The notes beneath the pieces were generated by a model that was not told where the DNA came from, ran no database searches, and saw only the letters and a list, made by a program, of their open reading frames with translations. A stretch of DNA of 25,216 nt from Chitinispirillales bacterium (GTDB taxonomy: Bacteria > Fibrobacterota > Chitinivibrionia > Chitinivibrionales > Chitinivibrionaceae), in the NCBI GenBank assembly GCA_031254455.1, contig JAIRUI010000112.1:1-25216 (forward strand), written 5' to 3'. Made by a program: the position numbers and the translations under genes. This document shows, piece by piece, positions 7,505 through 16,056 of this stretch (positions are counted from its first letter, which is position 1; every line of letters starts with the position of its first letter).

Positions 7505-7843
7505 TTAATTCTCTTTTGGATTTGCACCAAAGCGATTTTCACCGGGTGTTCCGTCTTTACACTGCCAAATTATAACCGGAATGATGCCGATTATAGTAAG
7601 ACACCACAAAAGATTTCTTCCGCTACGGTCTGTATCGTGCAAACGCCGCCAAGATACAGAAAGAAACGGAACCATAAGAGCAAGAGAACACACACTGGAA
7701 GCAATTGTAGCACCTTCCAACACCGTAGCATCTAAAACGCTTGCCAACGCAATAACAATTGCATAAAGAAGATAGAACAGCCAAAACTCTTTCCGTCTCG
7801 CCCTACCTGAAAACACCGCGAACTTCTTAAACGCCTCAAACAT
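7505..7843 (-). CDS. DUF805 membrane protein, 112 aa
   Basis: Begins MFEAFKKFAVFSGRARRKEFW, the standard DUF805 N-terminus, with several membrane helices and the hallmark WRRLHDTDRSG motif, ending GENRFGANP. GGAGGG lies four bases before the ATG at 7843; an upstream in-frame ATG at 7894 has no such site. It is first in the minus-strand run of envelope genes. DUF805 proteins are small inner-membrane proteins of unknown function. Confidence 0.88.
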   Translation of the reverse strand: MFEAFKKFAVFSGRARRKEFWLFYLLYAIVIALASVLDATVLEGATIASSVCSLALMVPFLSVSWRRLHDTDRSGRNLLWCLTIIGIIPVIIWQCKDGTPGENRFGANPKEN

Positions 7844-7972
7844 AAAACCCTCCGAAAGTATAAAGTTTACAAAAAGCACCATGCCAATTGCCAAAAGTTA
7901 ATAACTTACGAATTATGGAAAAAGAAGACAGCGGTAAAATCTGAAAAGGCTGTCCCGCCCATAATCATAATT

Positions 7973-8133
7973 TTACCCAAAACGATGATATACCCGTGTT
8001 ACTTATGTTTAATAAATAAAGGTGAATAGGCAGAACAACCATGAGGAAGTTTTACCTTTATTTATTAAACGAAAAAATAAAAGAACACGAATAAATTGCC
8101 GAATATTACTTCGACAATCATCGTTTTGGGTAA
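7973..8133. other. Nested inverted repeats, candidate structured RNA or mini-element
   Basis: Two perfect 17-bp inverted repeats are nested: outer 7973-7989 with 8117-8133 (TTACCCAAAACGATGAT), inner 8007-8023 with 8054-8070 (GTTTAATAAATAAAGGT). A 6-bp helix (7995-8000 with 8084-8089) lies between, so the whole 161 bp folds into one interrupted hairpin with a 30-nt apical loop. It sits in the 372-bp gene-free gap between 7843 and 8216, which otherwise shows no gene. It could be a structured RNA, an mRNA processing site or a degenerate mini-transposon; there is no T-tract and strand cannot be assigned. Confidence 0.7.
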
Positions 8134-8215
8134 TGGGAAAATAATTTATTGTTTTGGAGTAAAAGCAAAAAAATTAAATTTCTCTGCTTTTTATTTCTTG
8201 ACCAGCAAAACCAAA

Positions 8216-9088
8216 TCAAGCAATAGGCATAACAGTTCTTGATGCAATATTAGAGTTATTTGCTACCGCTACTATTCTTTCATTATCCGCTGCCGCCGCC
8301 GACCAGTTCTGTGGGGTAATTATACCGACAAATCGTTCCCAAGTTATACCGTCATTAAGCGACTGGTAAACATCCGCCTTATTTTTATACAACGCTACAG
8401 TTGTTTCACCGACATTGGCGATTGCTCCTACTGTATCTGCGCTATTTGTTATACCTGGAGGCACTACATTTTCCCAATTCACAAAATCCGACGTTCTGTA
8501 TATATTTTTGTTGTAACTAACAAACAATTGTGTAGGGGTGTTGAATATCGGGGCAGTATTCATGAACAGATTAGTCTTATATTCTTTCCAAGTAACGCCA
8601 TCAGTCGAAGTAAGAAAATATGAATAACTGGAAGCATTATTAGGATTTGTTAAACAAAATGCCCATGTGTTTCCTACTTTCACCACATTAGCAAACGCTT
8701 GTTTTGTAATTGCTATTGATTCAAAATTTACAAAATCAGACGTTACTCTTAACGAAGCCAAATCCGAACTGCCAAAAATAAATTTGCCGTTTATATATGC
8801 AACGCCTATCCAATTCCCCGCAGTAGATAGCGTAGGAGAAGTCAACTGGACAGATTCCCAAGTTAAACCGTTATCTTTGGAGCGTTCTACTGTAGTCGAA
8901 CTTCCTTTACCAAATAACCACCATGCGCCGTTTACGTGTTGCAATTTCGGTGAAGCGTATGAAAACGGTAATTCTATTTCTTCCCATACTGCGCCATCCT
9001 GCGACCGTGCGCCGATTAAACTGTTTGACGTAATTGCCAAAAAATACCCATTGGCATACTTTATTGTCGACCAATTTCTTGCTGCCAT
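8216..9088 (-). CDS. BNR/Asp-box beta-propeller protein, 290 aa
   Basis: About six repeats of roughly 45 residues, each with an Asp-box-like core: RSQDGAVWEEI, RSKDNGLTWESV, VTSDFVNFESI, TSTDGVTWKEY, RTSDFVNWENV, QSLNDGITWERF. This predicts a six-bladed propeller of the sialidase/photosystem-stability type. No sialidase catalytic residues or signal peptide are evident; similar domains occur in phage tail and surface proteins. The start is three bases after the upstream gene's stop, and the preceding Glu codons (GAGGAAGAGGAG) serve as its ribosome-binding site, so translation is coupled. Confidence 0.8.
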   Translation of the reverse strand: MAARNWSTIKYANGYFLAITSNSLIGARSQDGAVWEEIELPFSYASPKLQHVNGAWWLFGKGSSTTVERSKDNGLTWESVQLTSPTLSTAGNWIGVAYINGKFIFGSSDLASLRVTSDFVNFESIAITKQAFANVVKVGNTWAFCLTNPNNASSYSYFLTSTDGVTWKEYKTNLFMNTAPIFNTPTQLFVSYNKNIYRTSDFVNWENVVPPGITNSADTVGAIANVGETTVALYKNKADVYQSLNDGITWERFVGIITPQNWSAAAADNERIVAVANNSNIASRTVMPIA

Positions 9089-9091
9089 AAA

Positions 9092-9940
9092 TCACTCCTC
9101 TTCCTCTTCTATAAAGATTAAATTTTCTTCCCACATTTTACCAATATCCGTATTTACTTCAACAAGTCGGATTATATTGTCTTTCCAGTATTTACCAATA
9201 TTAGCATCAACTTTTACCGTACGAATCAGATTGTTTTCCCACCTTTTACCAATATCTGGATTCGCCTCTGGTCTGATAAAATTATCTTCCCAGAATTTGC
9301 CTATTTTTTCAAATTCAATTGGCGTTTCATTGTCACCATTGCCTGTTCCGTTATTATTTCCGCTTCCATTGTTTCCGCCATTTCCTGTTCCTGCTTCGTT
9401 AGGTTCACAGACATGGTTTTTATATTCGCAATTTTCACAATCTTTTTCGGGAGCGCAGGTATGGCTCTTGTATTCACACTCTTCACAATTATTTTTTGGT
9501 TCACAAATATGATTTTTATATTCACATGTTTCACAATCTTTTTCTGGTTTCTGAGGTTCACAGGTATGGTTTTTATACTCGCATTCTTCACAATCTTTTT
9601 CAGAATTGATAATTTCCGTTCCCATGCCTGTTCCTGCCGTATATCCTTTGTTTGTTAAATCTAAAGTTACTTGTCCGCAATTTTGCCCATAAAATTTAGG
9701 AAGACAGAAATGTGGCAGATTTGCCCATTTGGTTTTTTCAATCCAAGTTTTATGGTCTTTGAAGTCTCTCCTGTCATGAACTTGTGCGCTAAAACTTCCT
9801 ATGATTTTAGAATAATTGTCGTCAAGGTATATTCCTACATATATCCAAGGATGTTTTCCTTTTTGCTTTTGAGTATCCAAGTGGAATTTCGGATAACTTC
9901 TATTCCATTGCTCTAAATCTTCTATAATCTTGAATACCAT
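9092..9940 (-). CDS. Cys/His-repeat and IGKxW-repeat protein, 282 aa
   Basis: Three parts. Residues 1-110 are an unrecognised globular domain. Residues 114-180 hold four units like EKDCEECEYKNHTCEP, each with C-x2-C-x4-H-x-C, a possible metal-binding knuckle. A Gly/Asn linker (184-204) leads to four units of IGKxWxxNxIR (213-276), and the protein ends in a Glu run. AGGGAGC precedes the ATG. The next gene is translationally coupled, suggesting a joint structure, perhaps a surface or tail-like assembly. No signal peptide is seen. The function is not known. Confidence 0.78.
   Translation of the reverse strand: MVFKIIEDLEQWNRSYPKFHLDTQKQKGKHPWIYVGIYLDDNYSKIIGSFSAQVHDRRDFKDHKTWIEKTKWANLPHFCLPKFYGQNCGQVTLDLTNKGYTAGTGMGTEIINSEKDCEECEYKNHTCEPQKPEKDCETCEYKNHICEPKNNCEECEYKSHTCAPEKDCENCEYKNHVCEPNEAGTGNGGNNGSGNNNGTGNGDNETPIEFEKIGKFWEDNFIRPEANPDIGKRWENNLIRTVKVDANIGKYWKDNIIRLVEVNTDIGKMWEENLIFIEEEEE
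9113..9304 (-). repeat. Four IGKxWxxN coding repeats
   Basis: Four successive 17-18-residue units (IGKFWEDNFIRPEANPD and relatives) near the C-terminus of the 282-aa protein. The bases have diverged while the Ile-Gly-Lys, Trp, Asn and Ile positions are kept, which argues for selection on the protein. Confidence 0.8.
9401..9601 (-). repeat. Four Cys/His coding repeats
   Basis: Four tandem units of 14-19 residues, each C-x2-C-x4-H-x-C with EYK between. Spacer length varies (KP, KN, none), so units have slipped or expanded. Confidence 0.82.
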
Positions 9941-10001
9941 AAATGCTCCCTGTATTGGAGATATTTAGTCATAAACACGAATTCAAAAGAATCTTCGAGG
10001 A

Positions 10002-10095
10002 AGTTAATTTTCCGTATTCCCAAAGAAATGAAACATCAATCTCACGACTTTGTGGCGAGTTAATTTTCCGCTTTCCCAAAGAAGTGAAAAGTCAA
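10002..10095 (+). repeat. Two 38-bp direct repeats upstream of transposase
   Basis: AGTTAATTTTCCG...CCCAAAGAA at 10002-10039 recurs at 10058-10095 with five differences, a 56-bp period. They lie between the divergent cargo gene (start 9940) and the transposase start. They may bind transposase or a regulator. An open frame runs through them from 9943 but has no good ribosome site. Confidence 0.72.
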
Positions 10096-10128
10096 AAAAA
10101 ACGATTAACTCATTTCTATGGAGGAATT

Positions 10129-11088
10129 ATGGAAAAGAGATCTACTTACAAGCCAAACACGGCAATCAGCATCTACAAATTGATGCAAATGTTTCCTGAT
10201 GTAGAAACTGCAAGAAAACATTTGGAAGACCAAAGATGGGGAAATAAACCGGTTTGTCCGCACTGCGGAATGGAAAACGCAGTTAAATGGCGCAAAGACC
10301 GTCCTGGTTATTACCGTTGTAAAAGTTGCAGAAAACAGTTTAGCGTAACTTCTGATATGACTGTATTAAAGAAAACAAAAATTCCATTAAATAAATGGGT
10401 TGTCGCTTTCTATTATATGGTTACTGCTCGTAAAGGTATATCTTCTATGCAGTTATCAAAAGAACTCGGTATGAGACAAGCAACTTCTTGGAATTTACTG
10501 CATGATATACGCGAAGCTATGGGAAACGGTCAATGTGATTTTCTTCTTAAAAACACTATAGAAATGGACGAAACTTTAATATACGGAAAGAACAATAATA
10601 AACACGGTAAAAAGAAACAGAAAAATTGCACTGGTTCCGCTGGAAAGATTGTAGTTTTTGGTATGAAAGAACGAGGTGGTAATGTTCACATGGAAGTTGT
10701 TCCAAATAGAAAAACAGAAACTTTAAAAAAGATTGTTCAGCAATATGTGGAATGTGGTTCAATACTGAACACTGACGATGGAAAATGGTACACCGGAATA
10801 GAAAATCCTGGTTATACCAGAAAAATGGTAAATCACAGTGCGAAACAATACGTAAGCGAAGATGGAGAGGTTTATACAAACAGTATTGAAAGTGTATGGG
10901 CTGTATTGAAACGCGGGATTAAAGGTGTATATCATAAAGTTTCTTACAAACATTTACACAGGTATCTTGCTGAATTTGAATTTCGTATGAATCAAGGTAA
11001 TTGCAGATATACTACTATGGAAAGAATCAACAGCTTAATTGCAGGTTGCTGGGGGAAATCGTTGACGTATAAGGCGTTGGTGGCGTAG
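10129..11088 (+). CDS. IS1595-family transposase, 319 aa
   Basis: Moves the surrounding element by cut-and-paste or replicative DDE/DDN chemistry. An N-terminal zinc ribbon has Cys43, Cys46, Cys64 and Cys67 (CPHCG, CKSC), followed by helix-turn-helix-like residues 100-125 and the ISXO2-like catalytic core: EMDET (Asp147), NTDD (Asp216 or 217) and TNSIESVWAVLKRG (Asn251/Glu254), ending HLHRYLAEFEFRMN. GGAGG lies four bases before the ATG at 10129; a longer frame from 9943 reads only through repeats. Full length, with no frameshift. A strong terminator follows. Confidence 0.94.
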   Translation: MEKRSTYKPNTAISIYKLMQMFPDVETARKHLEDQRWGNKPVCPHCGMENAVKWRKDRPGYYRCKSCRKQFSVTSDMTVLKKTKIPLNKWVVAFYYMVTARKGISSMQLSKELGMRQATSWNLLHDIREAMGNGQCDFLLKNTIEMDETLIYGKNNNKHGKKKQKNCTGSAGKIVVFGMKERGGNVHMEVVPNRKTETLKKIVQQYVECGSILNTDDGKWYTGIENPGYTRKMVNHSAKQYVSEDGEVYTNSIESVWAVLKRGIKGVYHKVSYKHLHRYLAEFEFRMNQGNCRYTTMERINSLIAGCWGKSLTYKALVA

Positions 11089-11122
11089 TAAGAAAAAAGT
11101 TAATTAAGCGGTGTTTTTATTG

Positions 11123-11150
11123 AAGGGTTGGGAGCCAACCCTTTTATTTT
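11123..11150 (+). terminator. Rho-independent terminator of transposase
   Basis: AAGGGTTGG pairs with CCAACCCTT around a GAG loop and runs into TTATTTT. It lies 34 bp after the transposase stop and just inside the right inverted repeat, so it would keep transposase transcription from entering the host gene. Confidence 0.92.
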
Positions 11151-11153
11151 TGC

Positions 11154-11182
11154 CTGTCCGGTGACGTAAGCGTATAATTCCC
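11154..11182 (-). repeat. Right terminal inverted repeat of transposon
   Basis: Exact 29-bp reverse complement of 875-903, ending ...ATAATTCCC directly against the CTTTGAAA duplication. Confidence 0.95.
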
Positions 11183-11190
11183 CTTTGAAA
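11183..11190. repeat. Target site duplication, right copy
   Basis: CTTTGAAA, identical to 867-874 and adjacent to the right inverted repeat. Confidence 0.95.
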
Positions 11191-13490
11191 CTTTGAACGA
11201 AGTCCATAACGGCAACTGGGGAAATGGCGCTACCGAAGCGGAGCAGCAAATACTTTTCGACTGGAATAAGGCGGCGTTAAACGCTATTCGGACAACGGGA
11301 GGCAACAACGCGACACGTTTTGTGGCTGTTCCGGGTTTGGGAAGCACTGAACCCAATATAGTTATTTCCGCCCACAACAATGGGAAACTCTTGCCCAGTG
11401 ACGGAGCAAACGGCACAGATAAATTAATAGTTGCCGTTCATTATTATACTCCGCACAGTTATACGCATAATACTTCTCCCGATGCTACCTGGGGCAGCGT
11501 CGCCGAGAAGACTAATTTAACCAACGATATAAAATCGCTTAAAACAAATTTTATTGATAATGGAATTGCGGTTTACTTCGGCGAATGGGGAACGGGGACA
11601 ACGATACGCAAAACCGAAGCGGCAAAAACGGCTGTTATGGATTATGTCGGCTCGGTGGCGGCGGCAGCCCGCGCAAACGGAGTCGTGCCTCTTTACTGGG
11701 ATGCGGGTGATTTTAAGATACTTGAACGTACAAACGGTCGTCCTCAAGCGGGACTTTGTGCGGATGCGCTTGCAGCGATGATGAATGCGTTGAAAACAAC
11801 TACGGTTGCAGGGCAATGGAACTGGGAGACTGTTACCGACATCTATAACAGCGGGACTTCTACAATAAATATGGATGAAACCGGTGGCAGTTATGAATTC
11901 ACGGGAACCGTTACCGATGCGTATCAATACGGTTTTGCGGGTTGGACGGTTACTCCCGACGACAACGAAACGCTTGATAATCTCAAAAAGGCTACGTCTA
12001 TATTATTCAAAGTTATCGGAGACGGTAAAACATATAAAGTAAAATTGCCTACAAGCGATATTACCGAATACAATTATTATTTCGTAACATTTCCGACTAC
12101 AGACGGCGTAGAAACGACAGTTACCGTTAATATCAGTGATTTTGCTCAACCCAACTGGGGGACACAAAAGCCGTTAAACAAGTCGTTGATAGAAACGATT
12201 CAGTGGGAAACCGACGACGGCGCACTTGGAGCGTTCAGTATTACGATAAAGGACTTGGTTTTGGAAGTCGGATATGTCGGCGGCGACGGTAACACAATCG
12301 ACGACACTAAGAAATGGGTTGCGTTTACTTTTGACGACGGACCAAGTTCAAATACGGTCGCTCTTATGAACACCTTGCAGGAACATTCCATAAAGGCGAC
12401 ATTCTTTACAATCGGGGAAAACATTAGCGGAAACAAAGCGGGGCTTCAACGTATGATTGAGGACGGACACGAAATAGCCCAGCATTCGTGGGATCATCCT
12501 GATTTAACCGAACTTAGCGAATCGGAGATACGAAACCAGTTAAAAAAGGCATCGGATGAAGTTGAAGGATTTACCGGTAGCGCTACGACACTTGTGCGTC
12601 CTCCTTATTTATCTACTAACGCGACTGTTTCTAAGGTAGCAAATGAATTGGGGATGGCGTTAATTAACTGCGATGTTAATTCGAAAGATTTTGAAGATAG
12701 ACCTTTCTCGCAGATAATAACGGAGATGACTGCCCCCGGAGTGGTAAAAAACGGAAGTATCGTTCTGTTTCACGATAGAAGCTGGGGCGATTATGACAAT
12801 GTGCGTCTGGCAATACCAGAGATTGCGCGTATATTGCGTGAACAGGGTTTTGAATTTACTACGGTAAGGGATTTGGCAAATCGCAGAAACAGAAGCATTG
12901 AACCCGGAGTTGTGTACTCGCACTTTTATGAAGAAGGTTCACCGGCAGCGTCTGTTTATACCGTAACCGTAACTAACGACGGACACGGCAAGGCAAAAAC
13001 AACGTCCGCTCTTGCAACCGACGGCACACCAATAACGCTTGCACCGACACCCGACAACGGGTACGTATTCAAAGAGTGGCAGGTATTACACGGCGGTATA
13101 GCGGTAGCGGATAACAAGTTTACAATGCCTGCAAGTAACGTTGTGGTAAAGGCAATATTTGAGCCGAGTGCTCCTAATGCGATTAAAGATGTTAAGAAGT
13201 CCGGTGGACGCGGCATCAAAATTATTCCGGGAAGTATAGTATCGCAAAGTGCGGAGATTGCAGTTGTACTTCCCGACGACGAAAGAGTCGCGGAAGTCAA
13301 AGCGGTAATTTACGATAACATCGGCAACGTAGTGTTTGAGAGAACTGAGCGCGGCGACAAGGTTTTGTGGAATCTGACCAACAGTGCCGGTAGGGGAGTG
13401 GCAAACGGCAGTTACTTGGTGTTTGTCGAAGTCAAAGGCTTTAAGGGAACGGTGAAAACTTACTCGGCTAAGTTGGGTGTGAAGAGATAA
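11191..13490 (+). pseudogene. GH5 + CE4 multidomain enzyme, 3' fragment
   Basis: This continues the gene begun at 286. It opens (T)LNEVHNGNWG, where Glu200 of the restored protein is the GH5 acid/base; the nucleophile is in YFGEWGTG (restored residue 328). A beta-rich, CBM11/CIA30-like domain follows, then a NodB deacetylase (CE4): FDDGPS, HSWDH metal site, RPPY and LFHD. An InlB-type repeat (YTVTVTNDGHGK...MPASNVVVKAIFEPS) and a FlgD/sorting-like C-terminus (NGSYLVFVEVKG) end the protein. The enzyme would cleave and deacetylate plant or chitin-like polysaccharide outside the cell. The fragment has no signal peptide; a TTG at 11193 lacks a ribosome site, so it is probably silent. Confidence 0.93.
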
Positions 13491-13519
13491 TTAAGCGGTT
13501 ACCTTGATAGTTTATGATG

Positions 13520-13553
13520 AGCGGGATGTAGAAATACGTCCCGCTTTTGTTTT
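13520..13553 (+). terminator. Terminator of the GH5/CE4 gene
   Basis: AGCGGGA (13520-13526) pairs with TCCCGCT (13539-13545), with GTA/TAC extending the stem inward, followed by TTTTGTTTT. It lies 30 bp beyond the stop. Confidence 0.88.
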
Positions 13554-13613
13554 CGGCGGATGGTATATTTGGCGGTGTAGTATTTATTAGTTTATTAAAT
13601 CTGGAGATAATAA

Positions 13614-13840
13614 ATGGAAAAAGAAACGGAAATGTTGTTACAGGACTTGATTAAGCGTGATGAAAATCTGAAGATTTATTGAGGTTAAGTCCTCATTTAC
13701 GTATATTTACTCTTTCCGCTTTTATCGGCGCAGGGTTTACCGAACAAAAATTTAACGGGAATTCGACTTCTTATAGCAAAAGTACGCCGAATCTTTTCGG
13801 AAACTTAAATTATACGAGCGGATACCCAATATTGTATTAA
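13614..13840 (+). pseudogene. Frameshifted remnant of a membrane/outer-surface protein
   Basis: An ATG at 13614 (GGAG upstream) opens MEKETEMLLQDLIKRDENL and stops at 13682. In the next frame, 13664-13840 reads on as EDLLRLSPHL, then FTLSAFIGAGFTEQKF and FGNLNYTSGYP, resembling beta strands of an outer-membrane barrel. One frameshift near 13668 would join the two. The remnant is only about 75 residues, so the gene is both frameshifted and truncated. Nothing else is seen between the terminator and 13953. Confidence 0.5.
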
Positions 13841-13952
13841 GGTTGCGGTTAAACGTTGTCTTAACGATAATTGCGGAAAGGGTTTTTATTTTCGCATAAA
13901 TACCTTGACAAATAATATTTTCCACAAAATTTATATTTCCAAAGGAGTAAAT

Positions 13953-15461
13953 ATGGCGCAAATAGTTGACGACATTTCAAGAACGTTTTCGGAATATCTT
14001 TTAATTCCCCGTTTAAGTGAAAAAAAACACGTTACAAACAAAGTTTCGCTAAAAACGCCTATCGCAAGATTCAAAAAAGGCGAGGAATCAAGATTATCGC
14101 TTAACATTCCTTTTACGGCGGCGAGTATGCAGGCGGTTTCAGGTGAAAATATGGGTATTTCGCTTGCTCGTGAAGGTGGCGCGGCGTTTATTTTTTGTTC
14201 ACAGTCGATTGAAAATCAAACGGCAATGGTTAAAGCCGTCAAAAATTTCAAAGCGGGATTTGTAAGAAGCGATACCAACGTTTCGCCGGAAACATCGCTC
14301 AGAGATGCGCTGAAATTAGTTTCGCAAACCAACCATTCCACTGTCGCTATAACCGATAACGGTAGATATGACGGCAAATTTTTGGGAATTTTGACCGACA
14401 AAGATTATTGGATAAAAGAAGACGATTTATCAAAACCCGTCTCGGAATTTATGACGCCGGCTTCAAAGGTTCATTCTGTACGCGTAGGTGTTTCGTTAGA
14501 TGAAGCAAATAAAATGATTCGTCAATACCGCAAAGATTGCATTCCGGTTCTCACCGCAGACGGATATTTGGATTCGCTGGTGTTTCGCAAAGATTTCATC
14601 GCTCATAACGACAATCCTTACGAGTTGGTAGATAGTGAAAAACGGCTTATTGCGTCGGCGGGGATTAATACGCACGACTACGAAAAACGTGTTCCGGCGC
14701 TGGTTGACGCAGGTGTGACGATTTTCGCAATTGATTCGTCTGACGGATATTCGGAATATCAAAAAGAATGTGCGCTTTGGATTAGAAAAAAATATGGCGA
14801 CAAAGTTATTATAGGAGGCGGAAACGTAGTCGCCGGAGATGGGTTTCGATATTTGGCGAACGAAGCGCTTCTTGATTTCGTAAAAGTCGGAATCGGAGGT
14901 GGAAGTATTTGCATAACTCGAGAACAAAAAGGAATCGGACGCGGGCAGGCGAGTGCGCTTATGGATGTTGTTAAAGAACGCGACAAATATTTTGATGAGA
15001 CAGGGATTTATGTTCCGGTTTGCTCGGACGGTGGAATTGTAAATGACACGCAGATTATTATCGCGCTTGCTATGGGTGCGGATTTTGTGATGATGGGGCA
15101 GTATTTTGCGAAAACGGATGAGTCGCCGACCCCAAAAATTTCAATTAACGAACAACGTTATAAAGCATATTGGGGTGAAGGTAGCAATCGTGCAAGAAAT
15201 TGGCAACGCTACAACGAAGGAATTATCAACGGAGCGATGAAGTTTGAAGAAGGTATAGACGCTTACGTTCCCGCGTCTGGTCCGCTTTCAGAGGTGCTTA
15301 ATATTTCGCTTGCAAAACTCAAAGCGACTATGTGTAACAACGGCTCTTTGACTCTCAGAGAATTTACCGACAATGCCGTCTTGACACGGATTTCCCAGCA
15401 TTCGTTTGTAGAGGGAGGAACGAGCAACGTGACAAAACTTAACGCGAATGTGAATGGGTAG
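13953..15461 (+). CDS. guaB: IMP dehydrogenase-like protein, 502 aa
   Basis: Predicted to oxidise IMP to XMP in guanine nucleotide synthesis (cytosol). Residues 50-80 (PFTAASMQAVSG) start the barrel; residues 105-215 are a CBS-domain pair; then DSSDGYS (261-267), the GGGNVV loop, and GIGGGSICITRE with catalytic Cys320, followed by VCSDGG and GADFVMMGQYF. The flap segment reads YWGEGSNRARNWQRY rather than the common YRGMGS form, marking a divergent subgroup. AAAGGAG precedes the ATG at 13953; an upstream in-frame ATG at 13905 lies in non-coding sequence. A LolA-like gene follows after 21 bp. A related reductase activity cannot be ruled out. Confidence 0.88.
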   Translation: MAQIVDDISRTFSEYLLIPRLSEKKHVTNKVSLKTPIARFKKGEESRLSLNIPFTAASMQAVSGENMGISLAREGGAAFIFCSQSIENQTAMVKAVKNFKAGFVRSDTNVSPETSLRDALKLVSQTNHSTVAITDNGRYDGKFLGILTDKDYWIKEDDLSKPVSEFMTPASKVHSVRVGVSLDEANKMIRQYRKDCIPVLTADGYLDSLVFRKDFIAHNDNPYELVDSEKRLIASAGINTHDYEKRVPALVDAGVTIFAIDSSDGYSEYQKECALWIRKKYGDKVIIGGGNVVAGDGFRYLANEALLDFVKVGIGGGSICITREQKGIGRGQASALMDVVKERDKYFDETGIYVPVCSDGGIVNDTQIIIALAMGADFVMMGQYFAKTDESPTPKISINEQRYKAYWGEGSNRARNWQRYNEGIINGAMKFEEGIDAYVPASGPLSEVLNISLAKLKATMCNNGSLTLREFTDNAVLTRISQHSFVEGGTSNVTKLNANVNG

Positions 15462-15482
15462 GCAGGCGACAATTTTTTATTT

Positions 15483-16034
15483 ATGAAGAAAATATTTATT
15501 TTTCTGTTTATTTCTATTTCGATTTTCGCTCAAAGCGATATTGAATATTTGCAAAACATTATTTCCAAAGACAGCATTGTTCGAGCAAATTTTATTCAAA
15601 CGAAACAAATAAAATCGCTTGATAAACCGCTTGTTTCCGAAGGAAAAATTCTTGTGGTAAAAAATAAAGGCGTCGTTTGGATTTTGCAAAGTCCAACGTA
15701 CATTAAAAAAGTGATTTCGTTTGACCAAGACAATGCTTCGCGGTCTTTTTATATGATGATAGCTCCATTTCTCAACGGCGATTTTTCATCCTTGCAAAAG
15801 CGTTTTGAGTTTGAATTGACAAAGAGTTCGGATTCTTGGACGATGAAAATCTCCCCAAAAAGTGCGGCAATGAAAAGAAATTTTAAATACGTAAGCATAA
15901 ACGGCTGCACGAACGGAAAATTTCAAGATGTCTCAATCTTTTCTTCAGATGATAGTTTTGTTCGTATAAATTTTGTTTCTGAGATTTTGACAAACCAATT
16001 TTTATCTAAAGACGAGGAATTGTTGTTTGAATAA
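15483..16034 (+). CDS. LolA-like periplasmic lipoprotein carrier, 183 aa
   Basis: A signal peptide (MKKIFIFLFISISIFAQ) is followed by a LolA-type half-barrel: VRANFIQTKQIKSLDKPLVSEGK, VVWILQSP and later strands. LolA-family proteins ferry lipoproteins or lipids across the periplasm. The sequence is divergent and somewhat short, so it may be one of the LolA-like proteins attached to exporter systems and not canonical LolA. It is co-oriented with the IMP dehydrogenase gene (21-bp gap) and converges on aspS. Confidence 0.8.
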   Translation: MKKIFIFLFISISIFAQSDIEYLQNIISKDSIVRANFIQTKQIKSLDKPLVSEGKILVVKNKGVVWILQSPTYIKKVISFDQDNASRSFYMMIAPFLNGDFSSLQKRFEFELTKSSDSWTMKISPKSAAMKRNFKYVSINGCTNGKFQDVSIFSSDDSFVRINFVSEILTNQFLSKDEELLFE

Positions 16035-16056
16035 GTATTATTTTCTTTCTAATTTT

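Larger units (their letters stand above)
875..11182. mobile_element. 10.3-kb IS1595-family transposon with about ten cargo genes
   Basis: The element is bounded by perfect 29-bp inverted repeats (875-903 and 11154-11182, outer end GGGAATTATACG) and flanked by 8-bp direct repeats. Its transposase is at the right end (10129-11088), transcribed rightward. About 9 kb of cargo sits to the left, nearly all on the minus strand: a RiPP-type radical SAM locus, a HEPN-like protein, envelope proteins and a repeat/propeller pair. A plain IS of this family is roughly 1 kb; family members with passenger genes are known. The intact repeats and intact transposase suggest it is recent and possibly still mobile. 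No second transposase or resistance gene is seen. Confidence 0.93.

Noticed and set aside
8667..9512. 281-aa plus-strand open frame
   Set aside because: It is antisense to the propeller and repeat genes, which have ribosome sites and conserved repeats.
9943..10128. 62-residue N-terminal extension of the transposase
   Set aside because: It reads through two direct repeats; GGAGG and ATG at 10129 match the family's normal start.
11101..13501. TAATTAAGCGGT shared near 11100 and 13489
   Set aside because: Only 12 bp with no matching flanks or second boundary; probably chance.
13905..13935. TTGACA as a guaB promoter
   Set aside because: The only -10 candidates give a start site on top of the ribosome-binding site.
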